In this document: one piece after another, positions 45,629-56,104 of the stretch
How positions within the stretch are numbered: the first letter of the stretch is position 1
Layout of the letters: every line of letters begins with the position of its first letter
From: JBIQKZ01 sp044464765
Lineage (GTDB): Bacteria; Pseudomonadota; Gammaproteobacteria; Burkholderiales; Burkholderiaceae_B
Reading direction: 5' to 3'
Length of the DNA: 64,000 nt
Assembly: GCA_044464765.1 (NCBI GenBank)
Contig: JBIQKZ010000017.1
Location: 1 to 64,000 of the forward strand
Program-made: the position numbers and the translations under genes
Notes under the pieces: model-generated
Database searches by the model: none
What the model saw: the letters and a program-made list of their open reading frames with translations, nothing else
Told to the model about the DNA's origin: nothing

Positions 45629-45646
45629 CTCTTCCACATAGCCTAG

Positions 45647-48562
45647 ATGTCGCTGATTTTAATTCTCGTTTTACCTTTTCTCGGTAGCCTGGTCGCAGTC
45701 CTGTTGCCTGCGAACGCGCGCAATGCCGAGGCTTGGCTGGCGGGAATCGTCACGCTGGCCTGTGCGGGGCTGGTCATTTCACACTATCCGGCGATCTCGC
45801 AAGGAGAGGTCGTCCAGTTGGCCATGCCCTGGATTCCAGGCGCCCTGGACATCGGCTTCAGCCTGCGCATGGATGGCTACGCTTGGCTTTTTGCGCTGCT
45901 GATCACCACCATGGGCGCGCTGGTCACGCTCTACGCCCGCTATTACCTGTCACCCGAAGATCCCGTACCCCGTTTCTTCGCGTTCTTCCAGCTCTTCATG
46001 GCATCAATGCTGGGTGTGGTGCTATCGGGCAATATTTTGCAGCTGGTGATTTTCTGGGAACTGACCAGCCTTTCGTCCTTTATGCTCATCGCGTATTGGC
46101 ACCACCGCCTGGACGCCCGGCGCGGGGCCCGGATGGCGTTCACCATCACGGGGGCGGGCGGCTTGTGCCTGCTGGGCGGCGTGCTCATGTTGGGCCACGT
46201 GGTGGGCAACTACGACCTGGATCAGGTCCTGGCGTCCGGCGACATTGTCCGCAACCACCCCTGGTACACCACGATCCTGGTGCTTATTGCGCTTGGCGCC
46301 CTGACCAAAAGCGCACAGTTTCCTTTCCACGTCTGGCTGCCCAACGCCATGGCCGCGCCCACACCGGTATCGGTTTATCTACATTCGGCCACCATGGTCA
46401 AGGCCGGCGTATTCCTGCTGGCCCGGTTCTGGCCGGTGCTTGCGGGCACCGACGAATGGTTCTGGATCATCAGCGGCGCCGGCATGGCTTCCCTGGTCAT
46501 CGGCGCCTATGCCGCTATTTTCCAGCAGGACATGAAAGGCGTCCTGGCGTATTCCACCATCAGTCACCTGGGTCTGATCACCCTGTTGCTGGGACTGAAC
46601 AGCGCCTTGGGCCTGGTGGCCGCCATCTTTCACATGATGAACCACGCCACCTTCAAGGCCTCACTATTCATGGCAGCAGGCATTGTGGACCACGAAACCG
46701 GCACGCGCGACATGAACCGCCTGTCGGGTCTGCGCCGCGCCATGCCACTGACAGCCACGCTGGCCACCGTGGCCGCGGCTGCAATGGCGGGCGTGCCGTT
46801 GCTGAATGGCTTCCTGTCCAAAGAAATGTTCTTTGCCGAAACCGTCATTGCCGGCAAAGGCACCATGAACGATATTTTGCCGCTGGCGGCCGTATTGGCC
46901 AGCGCGCTGAGCGTCACGTATTCCCTGCGTTTTATCGTCCAGGTTTTTTTTGGGCCGCCCGCCACCGACTTGCCGCGCGCGCCGCACGAACCCCCGTTCT
47001 GGATGCTCGCTCCCAGCGCCCTGCTAGTCCTGGCGTGCCTGGTGGTTGGCATCTTTCCGATGTTCACCTTGGGCCCGCTTCTTGAGATCGCCTCGCTATC
47101 CATCCTGGGCAACGAAATTCCACATTACGACCTGAAGATCTGGCACGGCTTTACCCTCCCGCTGGCCATGAGCTTCGTCGCCCTGATTGGCGGCATCGCA
47201 CTGTACTACCTGTTGCACCAGCAGCGCCGACTGCATCCCCGACGCGCGCCCATCATCTATCGACTGGATGGACGCCGCAGCTTCGAATTGCTGATCGAAG
47301 GCATTGACGCCGGCAGCATCTGGCTGATGAACCATCTGTATTCGCCCCGCCTGCAGCGCCAATTGGCGATCGTCGTGGTCGCCACCATCGCTGTGGCGGT
47401 CTTGCCCCTGACGGCGGGGGGCTGGTTCCGGCCGGAACTTTCAACACCGCTCAATCTGTTTTTCCTGATTCTATGGGTAGCGGGTGGCGCCTGCGCCATC
47501 GGGGCAGCACTGCAGGCGAAGTACCATCGACTGACTTCGTTGGCGCTGTCGGGCGCAGCCGGCCTGGCCACCGCCCTGACGTTTGCCTGGTTTTCCGCCC
47601 CTGATCTGGCCCTCACCCAGATCGCCGTCGAAGTCGTGACCGTCGTATTGATCCTGCTGGGCCTGCGCTGGCTGCCCCCACGGATACAGTCGGAAGACAA
47701 TTACGTCCGTACGCCATTTCCCGTGATCGCCCGCCGCACGCGCGATCTTGTCATCGCCATCGCCAGCGGCCTAGGCCTTGCGCTGCTATCGTACGCAGTC
47801 ATGACGCGACCCCGAGGTCAAGGCATTTCCGAGTTTTTCCTCACCCGGGCCCTGCCTGAAGGTTTCGGCGCCAACGTCGTCAACGTCATTCTGGTTGACT
47901 TCCGCGCCTTCGACACCTTGGGCGAAATCACCGTGGTGGGCATTGTGGCCCTGACGGTCTTTGCCCTACTGCGGCGTTTCCGTCCGCCACCTGAAACCGT
48001 CAAGGACGGCCCCTTGCGCATGCAACAGGGCGCAGCGCCCGACAAGCCTCTCGCATTGACGGAGCCCGATCCCGACGCCATCTTGCCGCGCGACACCATG
48101 ATGGTGCCGGCCGTGCTGGCCCGGCTGCTGCTGCCGATTGCCGCCCTGACCTCGCTGTTCTTCCTATTGCGCGGCCATAATCTGCCGGGCGGAGGCTTCG
48201 TGGGCGGCCTTATCATGGCCACGTCCATCATTCTTCAATACATGGTGGGCGGTGCGACCTGGGTTGAGTCGCGCCAGAATATTCGTCCCCAGAAATGGAT
48301 CGCGCTGGGCCTCATGCTTGCCGGAGGCGCAGGCATCGCCGCCTGGTGGAGCGAGCGTCCCTTCTTGTCCGCGCTTTCCAGCGACCTGGCCGTGCCCGGA
48401 CTAGGCACACTGCACCTATCCAGCGTACTGTTTTTCGATATCGGTGTGTATATGCTTGTTGTCGGCGCCACGATCTTGATCCTTGTCGCCCTGGCTCACC
48501 AGTCGCTGCGCTTCCGACGCAAATCGACGCCGGCCAATGCGTCGCTTACAGGAGCCGCCTGA
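45647..48562 (+). CDS. mrpA: Mrp Na+/H+ antiporter subunit A fused to subunit B (MrpAB)
   Basis: A 971-residue membrane protein. The N-terminal 500 residues are a NuoL-like proton-pumping module with [34 protein letters not shown] and the TM lysines and glutamates of the family. Residues 500-780 are the MrpA C-terminal part. From about 820 there is an MnhB domain ([20 protein letters not shown]), so A and B are one polypeptide, as in group 2 Mrp systems. It exports Na+ in exchange for H+ as part of a complex with C-G. It overlaps mrpC by one base. Confidence 0.95.
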   Translation: MSLILILVLPFLGSLVAVLLPANARNAEAWLAGIVTLACAGLVISHYPAISQGEVVQLAMPWIPGALDIGFSLRMDGYAWLFALLITTMGALVTLYARYYLSPEDPVPRFFAFFQLFMASMLGVVLSGNILQLVIFWELTSLSSFMLIAYWHHRLDARRGARMAFTITGAGGLCLLGGVLMLGHVVGNYDLDQVLASGDIVRNHPWYTTILVLIALGALTKSAQFPFHVWLPNAMAAPTPVSVYLHSATMVKAGVFLLARFWPVLAGTDEWFWIISGAGMASLVIGAYAAIFQQDMKGVLAYSTISHLGLITLLLGLNSALGLVAAIFHMMNHATFKASLFMAAGIVDHETGTRDMNRLSGLRRAMPLTATLATVAAAAMAGVPLLNGFLSKEMFFAETVIAGKGTMNDILPLAAVLASALSVTYSLRFIVQVFFGPPATDLPRAPHEPPFWMLAPSALLVLACLVVGIFPMFTLGPLLEIASLSILGNEIPHYDLKIWHGFTLPLAMSFVALIGGIALYYLLHQQRRLHPRRAPIIYRLDGRRSFELLIEGIDAGSIWLMNHLYSPRLQRQLAIVVVATIAVAVLPLTAGGWFRPELSTPLNLFFLILWVAGGACAIGAALQAKYHRLTSLALSGAAGLATALTFAWFSAPDLALTQIAVEVVTVVLILLGLRWLPPRIQSEDNYVRTPFPVIARRTRDLVIAIASGLGLALLSYAVMTRPRGQGISEFFLTRALPEGFGANVVNVILVDFRAFDTLGEITVVGIVALTVFALLRRFRPPPETVKDGPLRMQQGAAPDKPLALTEPDPDAILPRDTMMVPAVLARLLLPIAALTSLFFLLRGHNLPGGGFVGGLIMATSIILQYMVGGATWVESRQNIRPQKWIALGLMLAGGAGIAAWWSERPFLSALSSDLAVPGLGTLHLSSVLFFDIGVYMLVVGATILILVALAHQSLRFRRKSTPANASLTGAA

Positions 48563-48906
48563 TGGAAATCGTACTGTCTCTTGCCATTGGGGTATTGGCG
48601 GCTTCGGGCGTGTGGCTCGTTTTGCGACCGCGCACCTTTCAGGTCATCATGGGGTTGTCATTGCTGTCCTATGCGGTCAACCTGTTCATTTTCGCCATGG
48701 GTCGCCTGATGATCGGTGCGGCTCCCGTCATTGATGCAAGCCGCGAAATCTCCACCGAGATCTACACCGACCCCGTGCCCCAGGCGCTTGTGCTCACGGC
48801 AATCGTCATCGGCTTTGCCACCATCGCACTATTCCTTGTGGTTCTCCTGGCCGCCCGCGGCCTGGCCGGCAACGATCACGTTGACGGGAGGGAAGCCAAC
48901 CTGTGA
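48562..48906 (+). CDS. mrpC: Mrp antiporter subunit C
   Basis: A 114-residue NuoK-like subunit with three helices. QVIMGLSLLSYAVNLFIFAMGRL and DPVPQALVLTAIVIGFATIALFLVV are typical. The ATG shares a base with the mrpA stop, and the stop overlaps the GTG of mrpD (GTGA). Confidence 0.94.
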   Translation: MEIVLSLAIGVLAASGVWLVLRPRTFQVIMGLSLLSYAVNLFIFAMGRLMIGAAPVIDASREISTEIYTDPVPQALVLTAIVIGFATIALFLVVLLAARGLAGNDHVDGREANL

Positions 48907-50531
48907 ACATGCTTCTTACCCATTTGCCGGCCCTGCCCATCGTTCTGCCTTTGCTCACCGGCGCGCTGCTGGTGATGCTCAAAGACAGCCGTCGCCGCAC
49001 ACGACTGGGCATTTCGCTGATCTCCGTCATGGCCCAGCTGTGGGTGGCCATCCTGCTCATCGGCATGACTATGGGAGACCTACCCGCTTACTGGCCTGGC
49101 GGCATCGCCGTGTATCTTGTCAGCGACTGGCCGGCTCCCTTCGGCATCGTGTTGGTGGCCGACCGACTGGCTGCCATCATGGTGGCCCTAAGTTCCGTCA
49201 TCGGGCTGGCGACACTGATCTATTCGACGGCCCGCTGGGAACGCGCCGGTGTTCACTTCCTGCCCCTGTTCCAGTTCCTGCTCATGGGCCTGAGCGGCGC
49301 CTTCCTTACCGGCGACCTGTTCAATCTGTTCGTGTTCTTCGAAATCCTGCTGGCTGCCTCTTACGGGCTGATGCTGCACGGCTCTGGCGAAATGCGGGTA
49401 ACGGCCGGCCTGCACTACATTGCGGTCAATCTGGTGGCTTCATTCCTGCTGCTGATCGCCATCGCCCTGATCTACGGCGCCACCGGCACCCTGAATATGG
49501 CCGACCTGGCCTTGCGGGCCGGCCAGTTGGCCGGCGCCGACCGACGTTTGTTCGAAGCCGCCGCCGCCATTCTCGGCGTCGCCTTCCTGATCAAGGCCGC
49601 GGCCTGGCCTCTGAACTTCTGGCTGCCCAGCGCCTACAACCATGCCAGCCCTCCCGTAGCGGCCGTGTTTGCCATCATGACCAAGGTCGGTATTTATTCT
49701 CTGTTGCGCCTGGGCTCTTTGCTGGTGCCCAGCGGCGCTCCCGCCGCCTTTGGCGGAGAATGGATGTTCCCCCTTGGGCTGGCAACACTGATCTTCGGCA
49801 TGCTGGGCATATTGGCGACCCAGCAAACCGAACGTCTGATCGGCTATTGCGTCATTCTTTCATCCGGAACCTTGCTGACCGCACTTGGCATGCCCGGCGT
49901 CACGCTGACCGGCCCCGCGCTGTTCTATTTGATCAGTTCGGTGCTGGCGGTGGCGGCGTTCTATATGCTGGTCGAAATGATCGAGCGCACGCGCAGCTTC
50001 GGCGCCGACGTGCTGGCTGTCAGCCTGGAAGCCTTCGATCTCGACGACCCGGAATCCGCCAACCGTTCGGACGACGTAGTCGGCGTCGCCATCCCGGCCG
50101 CCATGGCTTTCCTGGGCATGGCTTTTATTTGCTGCGCGCTGCTGATCGCGGGATTGCCGCCGCTCTCGGGCTTTGTCGCCAAGTTCTCTTTGCTTTCAGC
50201 CGCCCTGCAAACCTCGACGACAGACACCCCTTCGTTGGCCGCCTGGCTCTTGGTGGCCGCCGTGCTGGTATCGGGTCTGGCGTGTATCATCGCCTTCAGC
50301 CGCACGGGCATTCGCCTGTTCTGGAGCTCAGAAGATACGGTCACGCCGCGCCTTCGGGTCAGTGAAGCCGGCCCGGTCGGACTGCTGATCCTGGGTTGCC
50401 TGGCACTGGCTATCTGGGCCGGGCCGGTCATGGCCTACCTGAACGACGCCGCCAACTTTCTTGACAAGCCCCAGGCCTATGTAGATGCAGTGCTGGCCCA
50501 GAATCCTGTGCGCAACCTGACGAGGCCCTGA
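48903..50531 (+). CDS. mrpD: Mrp antiporter subunit D
   Basis: A 542-residue NuoN/M-like subunit of about 14 helices. The conserved core KAAAWPLNFWLPSAYNHASPPVAAVFAIMTKVGIY lies near 220-255 and carries the proton-path lysines. Translation starts at GTG 48903 or the ATG two codons later. It shares one base with mrpE. Confidence 0.94.
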   Translation: MNMLLTHLPALPIVLPLLTGALLVMLKDSRRRTRLGISLISVMAQLWVAILLIGMTMGDLPAYWPGGIAVYLVSDWPAPFGIVLVADRLAAIMVALSSVIGLATLIYSTARWERAGVHFLPLFQFLLMGLSGAFLTGDLFNLFVFFEILLAASYGLMLHGSGEMRVTAGLHYIAVNLVASFLLLIAIALIYGATGTLNMADLALRAGQLAGADRRLFEAAAAILGVAFLIKAAAWPLNFWLPSAYNHASPPVAAVFAIMTKVGIYSLLRLGSLLVPSGAPAAFGGEWMFPLGLATLIFGMLGILATQQTERLIGYCVILSSGTLLTALGMPGVTLTGPALFYLISSVLAVAAFYMLVEMIERTRSFGADVLAVSLEAFDLDDPESANRSDDVVGVAIPAAMAFLGMAFICCALLIAGLPPLSGFVAKFSLLSAALQTSTTDTPSLAAWLLVAAVLVSGLACIIAFSRTGIRLFWSSEDTVTPRLRVSEAGPVGLLILGCLALAIWAGPVMAYLNDAANFLDKPQAYVDAVLAQNPVRNLTRP

Positions 50532-51016
50532 TGAAGAACGTCGCCTACTGGTTCGCCCTCCCGCTGATCCTCCTGATCGTCTGGCTACTGCTGAACGAAA
50601 GCCTTTCCACCGGCTACATCGTGCTGGGCGTGATCTTGTCCCTGCTGCTGGCCTGGGCAGCCATGGCCTTGCGCCCATTGCGCTCCCAGCCCAAGCGTCC
50701 GTTAATCATCCTGCGGCTCCTCGCCCGAGGCGCGAAAGACATCTTCAAGTCCAACTTCGAAGTCGCGCGGCTTATCTGGCTCGGGCCAAGCTCACATACA
50801 CCGGGTTTCCTGCGCATTCCCTTGCAAATGCGGGATCCGCACGGCCTGGCCGTCCTGGCCTGTTTCATTACCTACACGCCAGGCACTGTATGGGCCGGCT
50901 ATTCTCAGACTGACAACGTCCTTACCCTGCATGTCCTGGATCTTAAAGACGAAGCAGAATGGATTCGTCTGATCCAGGAAGATTATGAACGCCTCTTGAT
51001 GGAGATCTTCGAATGA
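50531..51016 (+). CDS. mrpE: Mrp antiporter subunit E
   Basis: A 161-residue protein with two N-terminal helices and a cytoplasmic domain. LRIPLQMRDPHGLAVLACFITYTPGTVW is the MnhE motif. It overlaps mrpF by 4 bp. Confidence 0.93.
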   Translation: MKNVAYWFALPLILLIVWLLLNESLSTGYIVLGVILSLLLAWAAMALRPLRSQPKRPLIILRLLARGAKDIFKSNFEVARLIWLGPSSHTPGFLRIPLQMRDPHGLAVLACFITYTPGTVWAGYSQTDNVLTLHVLDLKDEAEWIRLIQEDYERLLMEIFE

Positions 51017-51294
51017 ATACCGTGCTGCTGTGGGCCGGCACATTCGCCCTGTTCTGCTTTGCCCTGGCGCTGGCATGCGCCGCCACCCGCCTGCTGCTCG
51101 GCCCCACCCCTCAGGATCGGGTGCTGGCGCTGGACACCATGTATATCAACGGCATGCTGATCATCCTGGTCCTTGGCATGCATTTTCGCAACGACCTGTA
51201 TTTCGATATTGCCTTGTTAATGGCCATGTTCGGCTTTGTCAGCTCTGCGGCCATGGCCAAATTCCTGTTACGTGGAGAGGTCATCCAGCCATGA
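51013..51294 (+). CDS. mrpF: Mrp antiporter subunit F
   Basis: A 93-residue three-helix subunit with the MnhF motif GPTPQDRVLALDTMYIN in its first loop. It overlaps mrpG by 4 bp. Confidence 0.93.
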   Translation: MNTVLLWAGTFALFCFALALACAATRLLLGPTPQDRVLALDTMYINGMLIILVLGMHFRNDLYFDIALLMAMFGFVSSAAMAKFLLRGEVIQP

Positions 51295-51614
51295 GCGAAC
51301 TGCCACTGTGGGTAACGATACCCGCCAGCCTGTTACTTATTCTTGCAGGCATCATCACGCTGATCGGGTCGGCCGGTCTCTTGCGGCTTAATCGCTTTTA
51401 TCCGCGCATGCACGCGGTGACGCTGGGCAACACGATGGGCGTGGGCTGCATCGTGCTGGCGACCATCCTGGTCGCATCCACCTTAAGCGGCTGGCTGGTT
51501 CTTCGTCCGCTGCTGATCCTTGCCTTATTGATTCTGGTTTCACCCATTACCGCTATTTTGCTGATGCGTGCAGGCGTTCGCCGGGACCCGCGCCGGCCCG
51601 TACCTGAAGAATAG
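51291..51614 (+). CDS. mrpG: Mrp antiporter subunit G
   Basis: A 107-residue three-helix protein with the MnhG motif GSAGLLRLNRFYPRMHAVTLGNTMG. It is the last gene of the operon. All subunits A to G are therefore present, with B supplied as the MrpA fusion. Confidence 0.93.
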   Translation: MSELPLWVTIPASLLLILAGIITLIGSAGLLRLNRFYPRMHAVTLGNTMGVGCIVLATILVASTLSGWLVLRPLLILALLILVSPITAILLMRAGVRRDPRRPVPEE

Positions 51615-51715
51615 GTCAACGATACGTTTAGTTACTGAGCGGCGGTTACAGTCTTCTATACTGAATCTCATGGTTTCCAGTCAACCTGACTGAAACGACA
51701 TCCAGGAGATCTCAT

Positions 51716-52204
51716 ATGAATCACCGACCAGCAGCACTAGTACGCAAACTCGCTTTGGCCATAGGCACCACAGGGGCCTGCCTGATGGGAGTCTCGGCGT
51801 TCGCAGCGGGAGGCGCATCGGGAGCCGGAGTCGACCTGAACGCGCAATACCAGATGGACATCGAACGCTGCAACAGCGGAACAAGCGGCCAAGACGTGGC
51901 AACCTGCAAACAGGAAGCCGGCGCAGCTTTGGAAGAAGCCAAACGCAACCGCCTGACCACGCATCCCGCCAATTATGAACAGAATGCGCTTAATCGATGC
52001 CAGGCCCTGCCTGCCAGCGAACAGCAGGACTGCCTGATCCAAATGCGTGGCCAGAACCCCAATGCCACCACAACCACACAGGGAAGCGTGGCAGGCGGAG
52101 GCATACTGCGCCAAACAGAAATAACCATCCCCGGCACGACCAGCACGAAAACCACCGTAACGGTTCCTGAAACCGCCACACCGGCACCCATCATTACCCG
52201 GTAA
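51716..52204 (+). CDS. Hypothetical secreted protein with four cysteines
   Basis: A 162-residue protein with a signal peptide cleaved near AFA-A (about 31). The mature part contains four cysteines in two pairs (ERCNSGTSGQDVATCKQEAG and NRCQALPASEQQDC), which could form two disulfides, followed by a Thr/Pro/Ser-rich low-complexity tail from about 120. The repeated RC...C arrangement suggests two related units of some 50 residues. I do not recognise a named family. CAGGAG precedes the ATG. Confidence 0.8.
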   Translation: MNHRPAALVRKLALAIGTTGACLMGVSAFAAGGASGAGVDLNAQYQMDIERCNSGTSGQDVATCKQEAGAALEEAKRNRLTTHPANYEQNALNRCQALPASEQQDCLIQMRGQNPNATTTTQGSVAGGGILRQTEITIPGTTSTKTTVTVPETATPAPIITR

Positions 52205-52239
52205 ACGGGAAACCGTCTTCATTAAAGAACCGGCGTTGC

Positions 52240-54141
52240 TCAAAGCTCCAGCTGCATGCCCATTTCCACAACCCGATTGGGGGGTATCTTGTAGAAACGG
52301 GTACTACGGCTGGCGTTGCGCGCCATGAAAGCAAACAGCACACGGCGCCAACGCATGAAGAAAGGGGTTTGACGGCCCACAATAATGGTTTGCCTGGACA
52401 GAAAATACGACGTCTGCATGGGTTCGAGGTCGAGTTCGGGAACGTCGCTCGCCAATTGTTCCAGTACCTGCGGCACATTAGGTTCTTGCTTGAACCCCCA
52501 TTTGGCAATCACTTGCCAGCTATGGCGCCCCAGCCGTTCCAGGGTATAGCGCTCGCTGAAAGGCACGTAGGGAACATCCGCGCTTTGCACCGTCAAAAAC
52601 ACCAACTGTTCGTGCAGAATCTTGTTGTGTTTGAGGTTATGCAATAAAGCGGGCGGCACAGTATTGACTATCATGCTCATGAACACAGCCGTACCGGGCA
52701 CCCGGGCCGGTGGATAGCTCTCGAGTGTCTCCATGAACTCCTTCAGGGGCTGGCGATCGCCGGCCAGCGTGTCGTGAATACGCTGTCTGCCTTGTTTCCA
52801 GGTCAGCATCAAAAGCAACAAGCACGACCCCACGACTAACGGCAGCCAGCCCCCATCTGGAACCTTCAGCGCATTCGAGGAAAACAGGAGTATGTCCAGC
52901 ACGAGCAGCAGGCTAAGCAAAACCAGCCACAAGACACGCCGACCGCCAGTCGCCCTGCGCGGCAACACGCCAAAAGCCAGAATCGACGTCATCAGCATCG
53001 TTCCTGTTACCGCAAAACCGTAGGCGCCCGCCAGTGCGCCCGACGAGCCAAACCCCAGAACCAGGATCAGGACGGCGATACAGAGCACTTGGTTGACCTT
53101 GGGCAAATAGATTTGCCCTTCTTCATGCGCCGAAGTGTGTTGGATAACCATTCGCGGCCAAAAGCCGAGTTGCACCGCTTGTCGTGTCACCGAGAACGCG
53201 CCCGAGATCACGGACTGTGAAGCGATGACCGTGGCAAGTGTCGCCAGGCCTACAAGCGGAATCAGCGCCCATCCGGGAGCCAGTAGAAAAAAGGGGTTGC
53301 GAATCGCCAGCGGATCCGCCAGCAACAAAGCGCCCTGGCCAAAATAGCACAGCACCAAACCCGGCAGCACCAAGCCAAACCAGGCTCGACGTATGGCGGG
53401 CCGGCCAAAATGCCCCATGTCGGCGTATAAGGTTTCAGCACCGGTCAGAGCCAACACCACGGCGCCCAGCAACAAGAATACTTCGAGCGGCGCATCAGTG
53501 ATGAACTGGATGGCCCACCACGGATTAAGCGCATGCAGGATGAATGGCGTTTGCACAATACGCCAGGCGCCCAGCAGCCCAAGCACCACAAACCACACCA
53601 GCATGACCGGCCCGAAAAACCTGCCCACCGTGCCCGTGCCACGTGACTGGATCATGAACAAGCCCAGGATCAGCGCAACGGCGATGGGCACCACCCAGTC
53701 GTCCAGCGTGTGCGACACAAGGCCCACGCCTTCGACCGCCGACAGCACAGAAATGGCCGGCGTGATAATCGTATCGCCATAGAACAAGCAAGCGCCCACC
53801 AGGCCCAGAACCGTCAACGCCCAACGCTTGCGCCCCTGCATGCCACGCACCGCAAGCTCCATCAGGGCCAGGGTGCCGCCCTCGCCACGATTATCGACCC
53901 GCAACATGAGCGTTACATATTTAAGCGATACAACCACCATCAGCATCCAGAACAGGACCGACAGCACGCCGAGAATATGTTCGTGATCAAGCACTTCGAA
54001 CGGAGAAAGCGCCGCCCGTATCGTGTAAAGGGGGCTTGTGCCGATGTCGCCATAAACCACGCCCAGCGCACCGATCAGAATCGCTGCACCAGGACTACGT
54101 GTCGTTCTGGTTTCAACGCCGTCGGGCGAACGCTGTGCCAT
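52240..54141 (-). CDS. kup: Kup low-affinity potassium transporter
   Basis: A 633-residue K+/H+ symporter starting at the ATG at 54141. The family motif GALGVVYGDIGTSPLYTI begins near residue 22, followed by about 12 helices and a C-terminal cytoplasmic domain with FLTVQSADVPYVPFSERY. The frame runs upstream to 54285 but that stretch lies inside the kinase gene. The start overlaps the end of the histidine kinase by 29 bp, placing kup last in a regulator-kinase-kup operon. Confidence 0.94.
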   Translation of the reverse strand: MAQRSPDGVETRTTRSPGAAILIGALGVVYGDIGTSPLYTIRAALSPFEVLDHEHILGVLSVLFWMLMVVVSLKYVTLMLRVDNRGEGGTLALMELAVRGMQGRKRWALTVLGLVGACLFYGDTIITPAISVLSAVEGVGLVSHTLDDWVVPIAVALILGLFMIQSRGTGTVGRFFGPVMLVWFVVLGLLGAWRIVQTPFILHALNPWWAIQFITDAPLEVFLLLGAVVLALTGAETLYADMGHFGRPAIRRAWFGLVLPGLVLCYFGQGALLLADPLAIRNPFFLLAPGWALIPLVGLATLATVIASQSVISGAFSVTRQAVQLGFWPRMVIQHTSAHEEGQIYLPKVNQVLCIAVLILVLGFGSSGALAGAYGFAVTGTMLMTSILAFGVLPRRATGGRRVLWLVLLSLLLVLDILLFSSNALKVPDGGWLPLVVGSCLLLLMLTWKQGRQRIHDTLAGDRQPLKEFMETLESYPPARVPGTAVFMSMIVNTVPPALLHNLKHNKILHEQLVFLTVQSADVPYVPFSERYTLERLGRHSWQVIAKWGFKQEPNVPQVLEQLASDVPELDLEPMQTSYFLSRQTIIVGRQTPFFMRWRRVLFAFMARNASRSTRFYKIPPNRVVEMGMQLEL

Positions 54142-55339
54142 GCTGATCGTCCAGCCGAGTGAAAGATTCCGACCTGTCGGACAAAGGTGCGTCACCCCCC
54201 CGAGAGGCTGCCCTCGGCGCCGCATGACTATCGCTGCGGTTGGCCAGGTTGGCGCCCTTGCGTGGCCCGGGAAACACAATGCCAACCCGGGTGCCGGCGA
54301 ATTCCGGTTGACTGGTCAAGCTCCACCACGCGCCATGGGCTCGGGCAATCTCACGCACGATCGCCATGCCCAGGCCCGAGCCGTCGGCCTCCGGGCGCGA
54401 CGAGCGATAAAACGCCTCGAACACCTTGTCCTGGTCTTCGGCTGCGATGCCTTGCCCATCGTCCTCGACAACCAGGGCGGGCGGATTGGCACTCACCTGA
54501 AGACAGATATAAGACGCGGTGCGGCCGTAGCGCAATGCATTGTCGATCAAATTTCCCAGGAGTTCGCCCATCAATAATGGATCGCCATCGATCCAGACAG
54601 GCTCGTCGGGCGCATCCAGCCTTAGCTCGACCTGGCTGGCGCGGGCCTTGGGCACCCACCCGCCGCCTTCAAGCCGAACCCACTCGGCCAAATCCAGGCG
54701 TTGAAAACTGTCTTGCGGCCGGATCGACGTCTCGGCCCGCGCCAGCACCAGCAATTGCTGCCCAACCCGGATCATGCGATCGGATACGGACTTGATGCGC
54801 TCGGCCCGTTTACGCACGTCGTCCGGCAGTTCTTTGGCGAGCATCAGCTCCGACTCCATCTTCAAGCCGGCCAAAGGCGTGCGCAACTGATGAGCCGCAT
54901 GCCCCACAAAGCGCTTCTGCGCCTGCACGGAATCGTTCAATCGCAGCAGCAAATCGTTCAAGCGGTTGACCACAGGAATGATTTCAGCGGACAAACGGGG
55001 TATGTTCAGCGGGCGCAAATCATCGACTGAACGCTGATTGATTTCTTCCGACAAGACATTGATGGATGCCAGGCCGGAGCGCACAGCGGATAGCAAAGCC
55101 CAGGCAAACAGCGCCATCAACAGTATCTGGCTGATCAGCATGACCCAGAAGATATCGCGCAACAGCCAAACCTGAAGGTCGAGTTGGGTCGCAACAATCC
55201 AGGTAATCCCCAGGTCAACCAAAACCAATACAGCCACGGGAGGCAGCAAATGAAGGATAAGATGACGCGACAGCGAGCCGCGTTCCATCATGCTGGCAAG
55301 ACGCCGGCGCATGGGTTTGAAGTTGGGTCTATTCGGCAC
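54113..55339 (-). CDS. Sensor histidine kinase (TctE/EnvZ-like) without periplasmic domain
   Basis: A 408-residue kinase. Two helices at about 28-51 and 62-85 are separated by only about 10 residues, so there is practically no periplasmic sensor, unlike TctE-type kinases. The H-box is FVGHAAHQLRTPLAGLKME with phospho-acceptor H150. The N-box (NLIDNALRYG), G1 (VEDDGQGI), F-box (VFEAFYRS) and G2 (GSGLGMAIVREIARAHGA) are all present. A disordered tail of about 50 residues follows. It overlaps its response regulator by 11 bp and kup by 29 bp. Confidence 0.92.
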   Translation of the reverse strand: MPNRPNFKPMRRRLASMMERGSLSRHLILHLLPPVAVLVLVDLGITWIVATQLDLQVWLLRDIFWVMLISQILLMALFAWALLSAVRSGLASINVLSEEINQRSVDDLRPLNIPRLSAEIIPVVNRLNDLLLRLNDSVQAQKRFVGHAAHQLRTPLAGLKMESELMLAKELPDDVRKRAERIKSVSDRMIRVGQQLLVLARAETSIRPQDSFQRLDLAEWVRLEGGGWVPKARASQVELRLDAPDEPVWIDGDPLLMGELLGNLIDNALRYGRTASYICLQVSANPPALVVEDDGQGIAAEDQDKVFEAFYRSSRPEADGSGLGMAIVREIARAHGAWWSLTSQPEFAGTRVGIVFPGPRKGANLANRSDSHAAPRAASRGGDAPLSDRSESFTRLDDQHGTAFARRR

Positions 55340-56003
55340 TTTCGATATCTAGCAGGTAACCGAAGCCGCGCACCGTTTGAATCGCGACGCCATGGCCTTC
55401 CAGACGCTTGCGCAGACGGTAGATATAGACTTCGACCGCATTTTCGCTGAAATCAGCGTCCCAGGCCGACAGTGAATTGACAATCTGACGCTTGGTGACC
55501 ACCCGCCCGAGCCGCACCATCAGCATTTCAAGCACGGACAGTTCACGCACCGATAACGACAGGCGTTCGCCATTGGAACGGACTTCACGACCAACGGTAT
55601 CGAAAACAAGGTTGCCCGCATCCAGCGTGGTTTGCGCCTGCCCGGCCCGACGCCGGGCGAAAGCACGCACACGGGCGGCCAGCTCGGGTAATTCGAAAGG
55701 CTTGGTGACATAGTCGTCGGCGCCGGCATCAAGCCCGGCTACGCGATCTTCCAGCGCATCGCGCGCGGTAAGGACCAGGACAGGCTCCTGATTCCCTTTG
55801 TCGCGGATTTGCCGCAAGACATCAAGCCCACTGACCCCCGGCAGGTTAAGGTCGAGCAGCAGCAGATCGTATGTCTGGCCGCCGATGGCGCCCAGAACCT
55901 GCTCTCCGTCTTTCAGCCAGTCAACCGCATAGCCCTGCTCGCCCAGAAACTCTTGAAGGGCATGGCCCAGGATGGTGTCGTCTTCAATAACCAGAACTCG
56001 CAT
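55329..56003 (-). CDS. OmpR-family response regulator
   Basis: A 224-residue regulator with receiver acidic pair E7-D8-D9, phospho-acceptor D51 (LLLLDLNLPGVSG), switch Thr and conserved Lys near 101 (YVTKPFEL), and a winged-helix DNA-binding domain with LGRVVTKRQIVNSL and VEVYIYRLRKRLEG. It resembles TctD/QseB types. It is the first gene of the operon with the histidine kinase and kup. Confidence 0.94.
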   Translation of the reverse strand: MRVLVIEDDTILGHALQEFLGEQGYAVDWLKDGEQVLGAIGGQTYDLLLLDLNLPGVSGLDVLRQIRDKGNQEPVLVLTARDALEDRVAGLDAGADDYVTKPFELPELAARVRAFARRRAGQAQTTLDAGNLVFDTVGREVRSNGERLSLSVRELSVLEMLMVRLGRVVTKRQIVNSLSAWDADFSENAVEVYIYRLRKRLEGHGVAIQTVRGFGYLLDIESAE

Positions 56004-56104
56004 GCGGCGATTTTATATCGAACCGGCGCTCGGCGGCACACACCGGCATTATTTTGCAGCGCAGCGTTACAACCCTGACGGCAAGCTGTAACGCTGGTTT
56101 CGGT

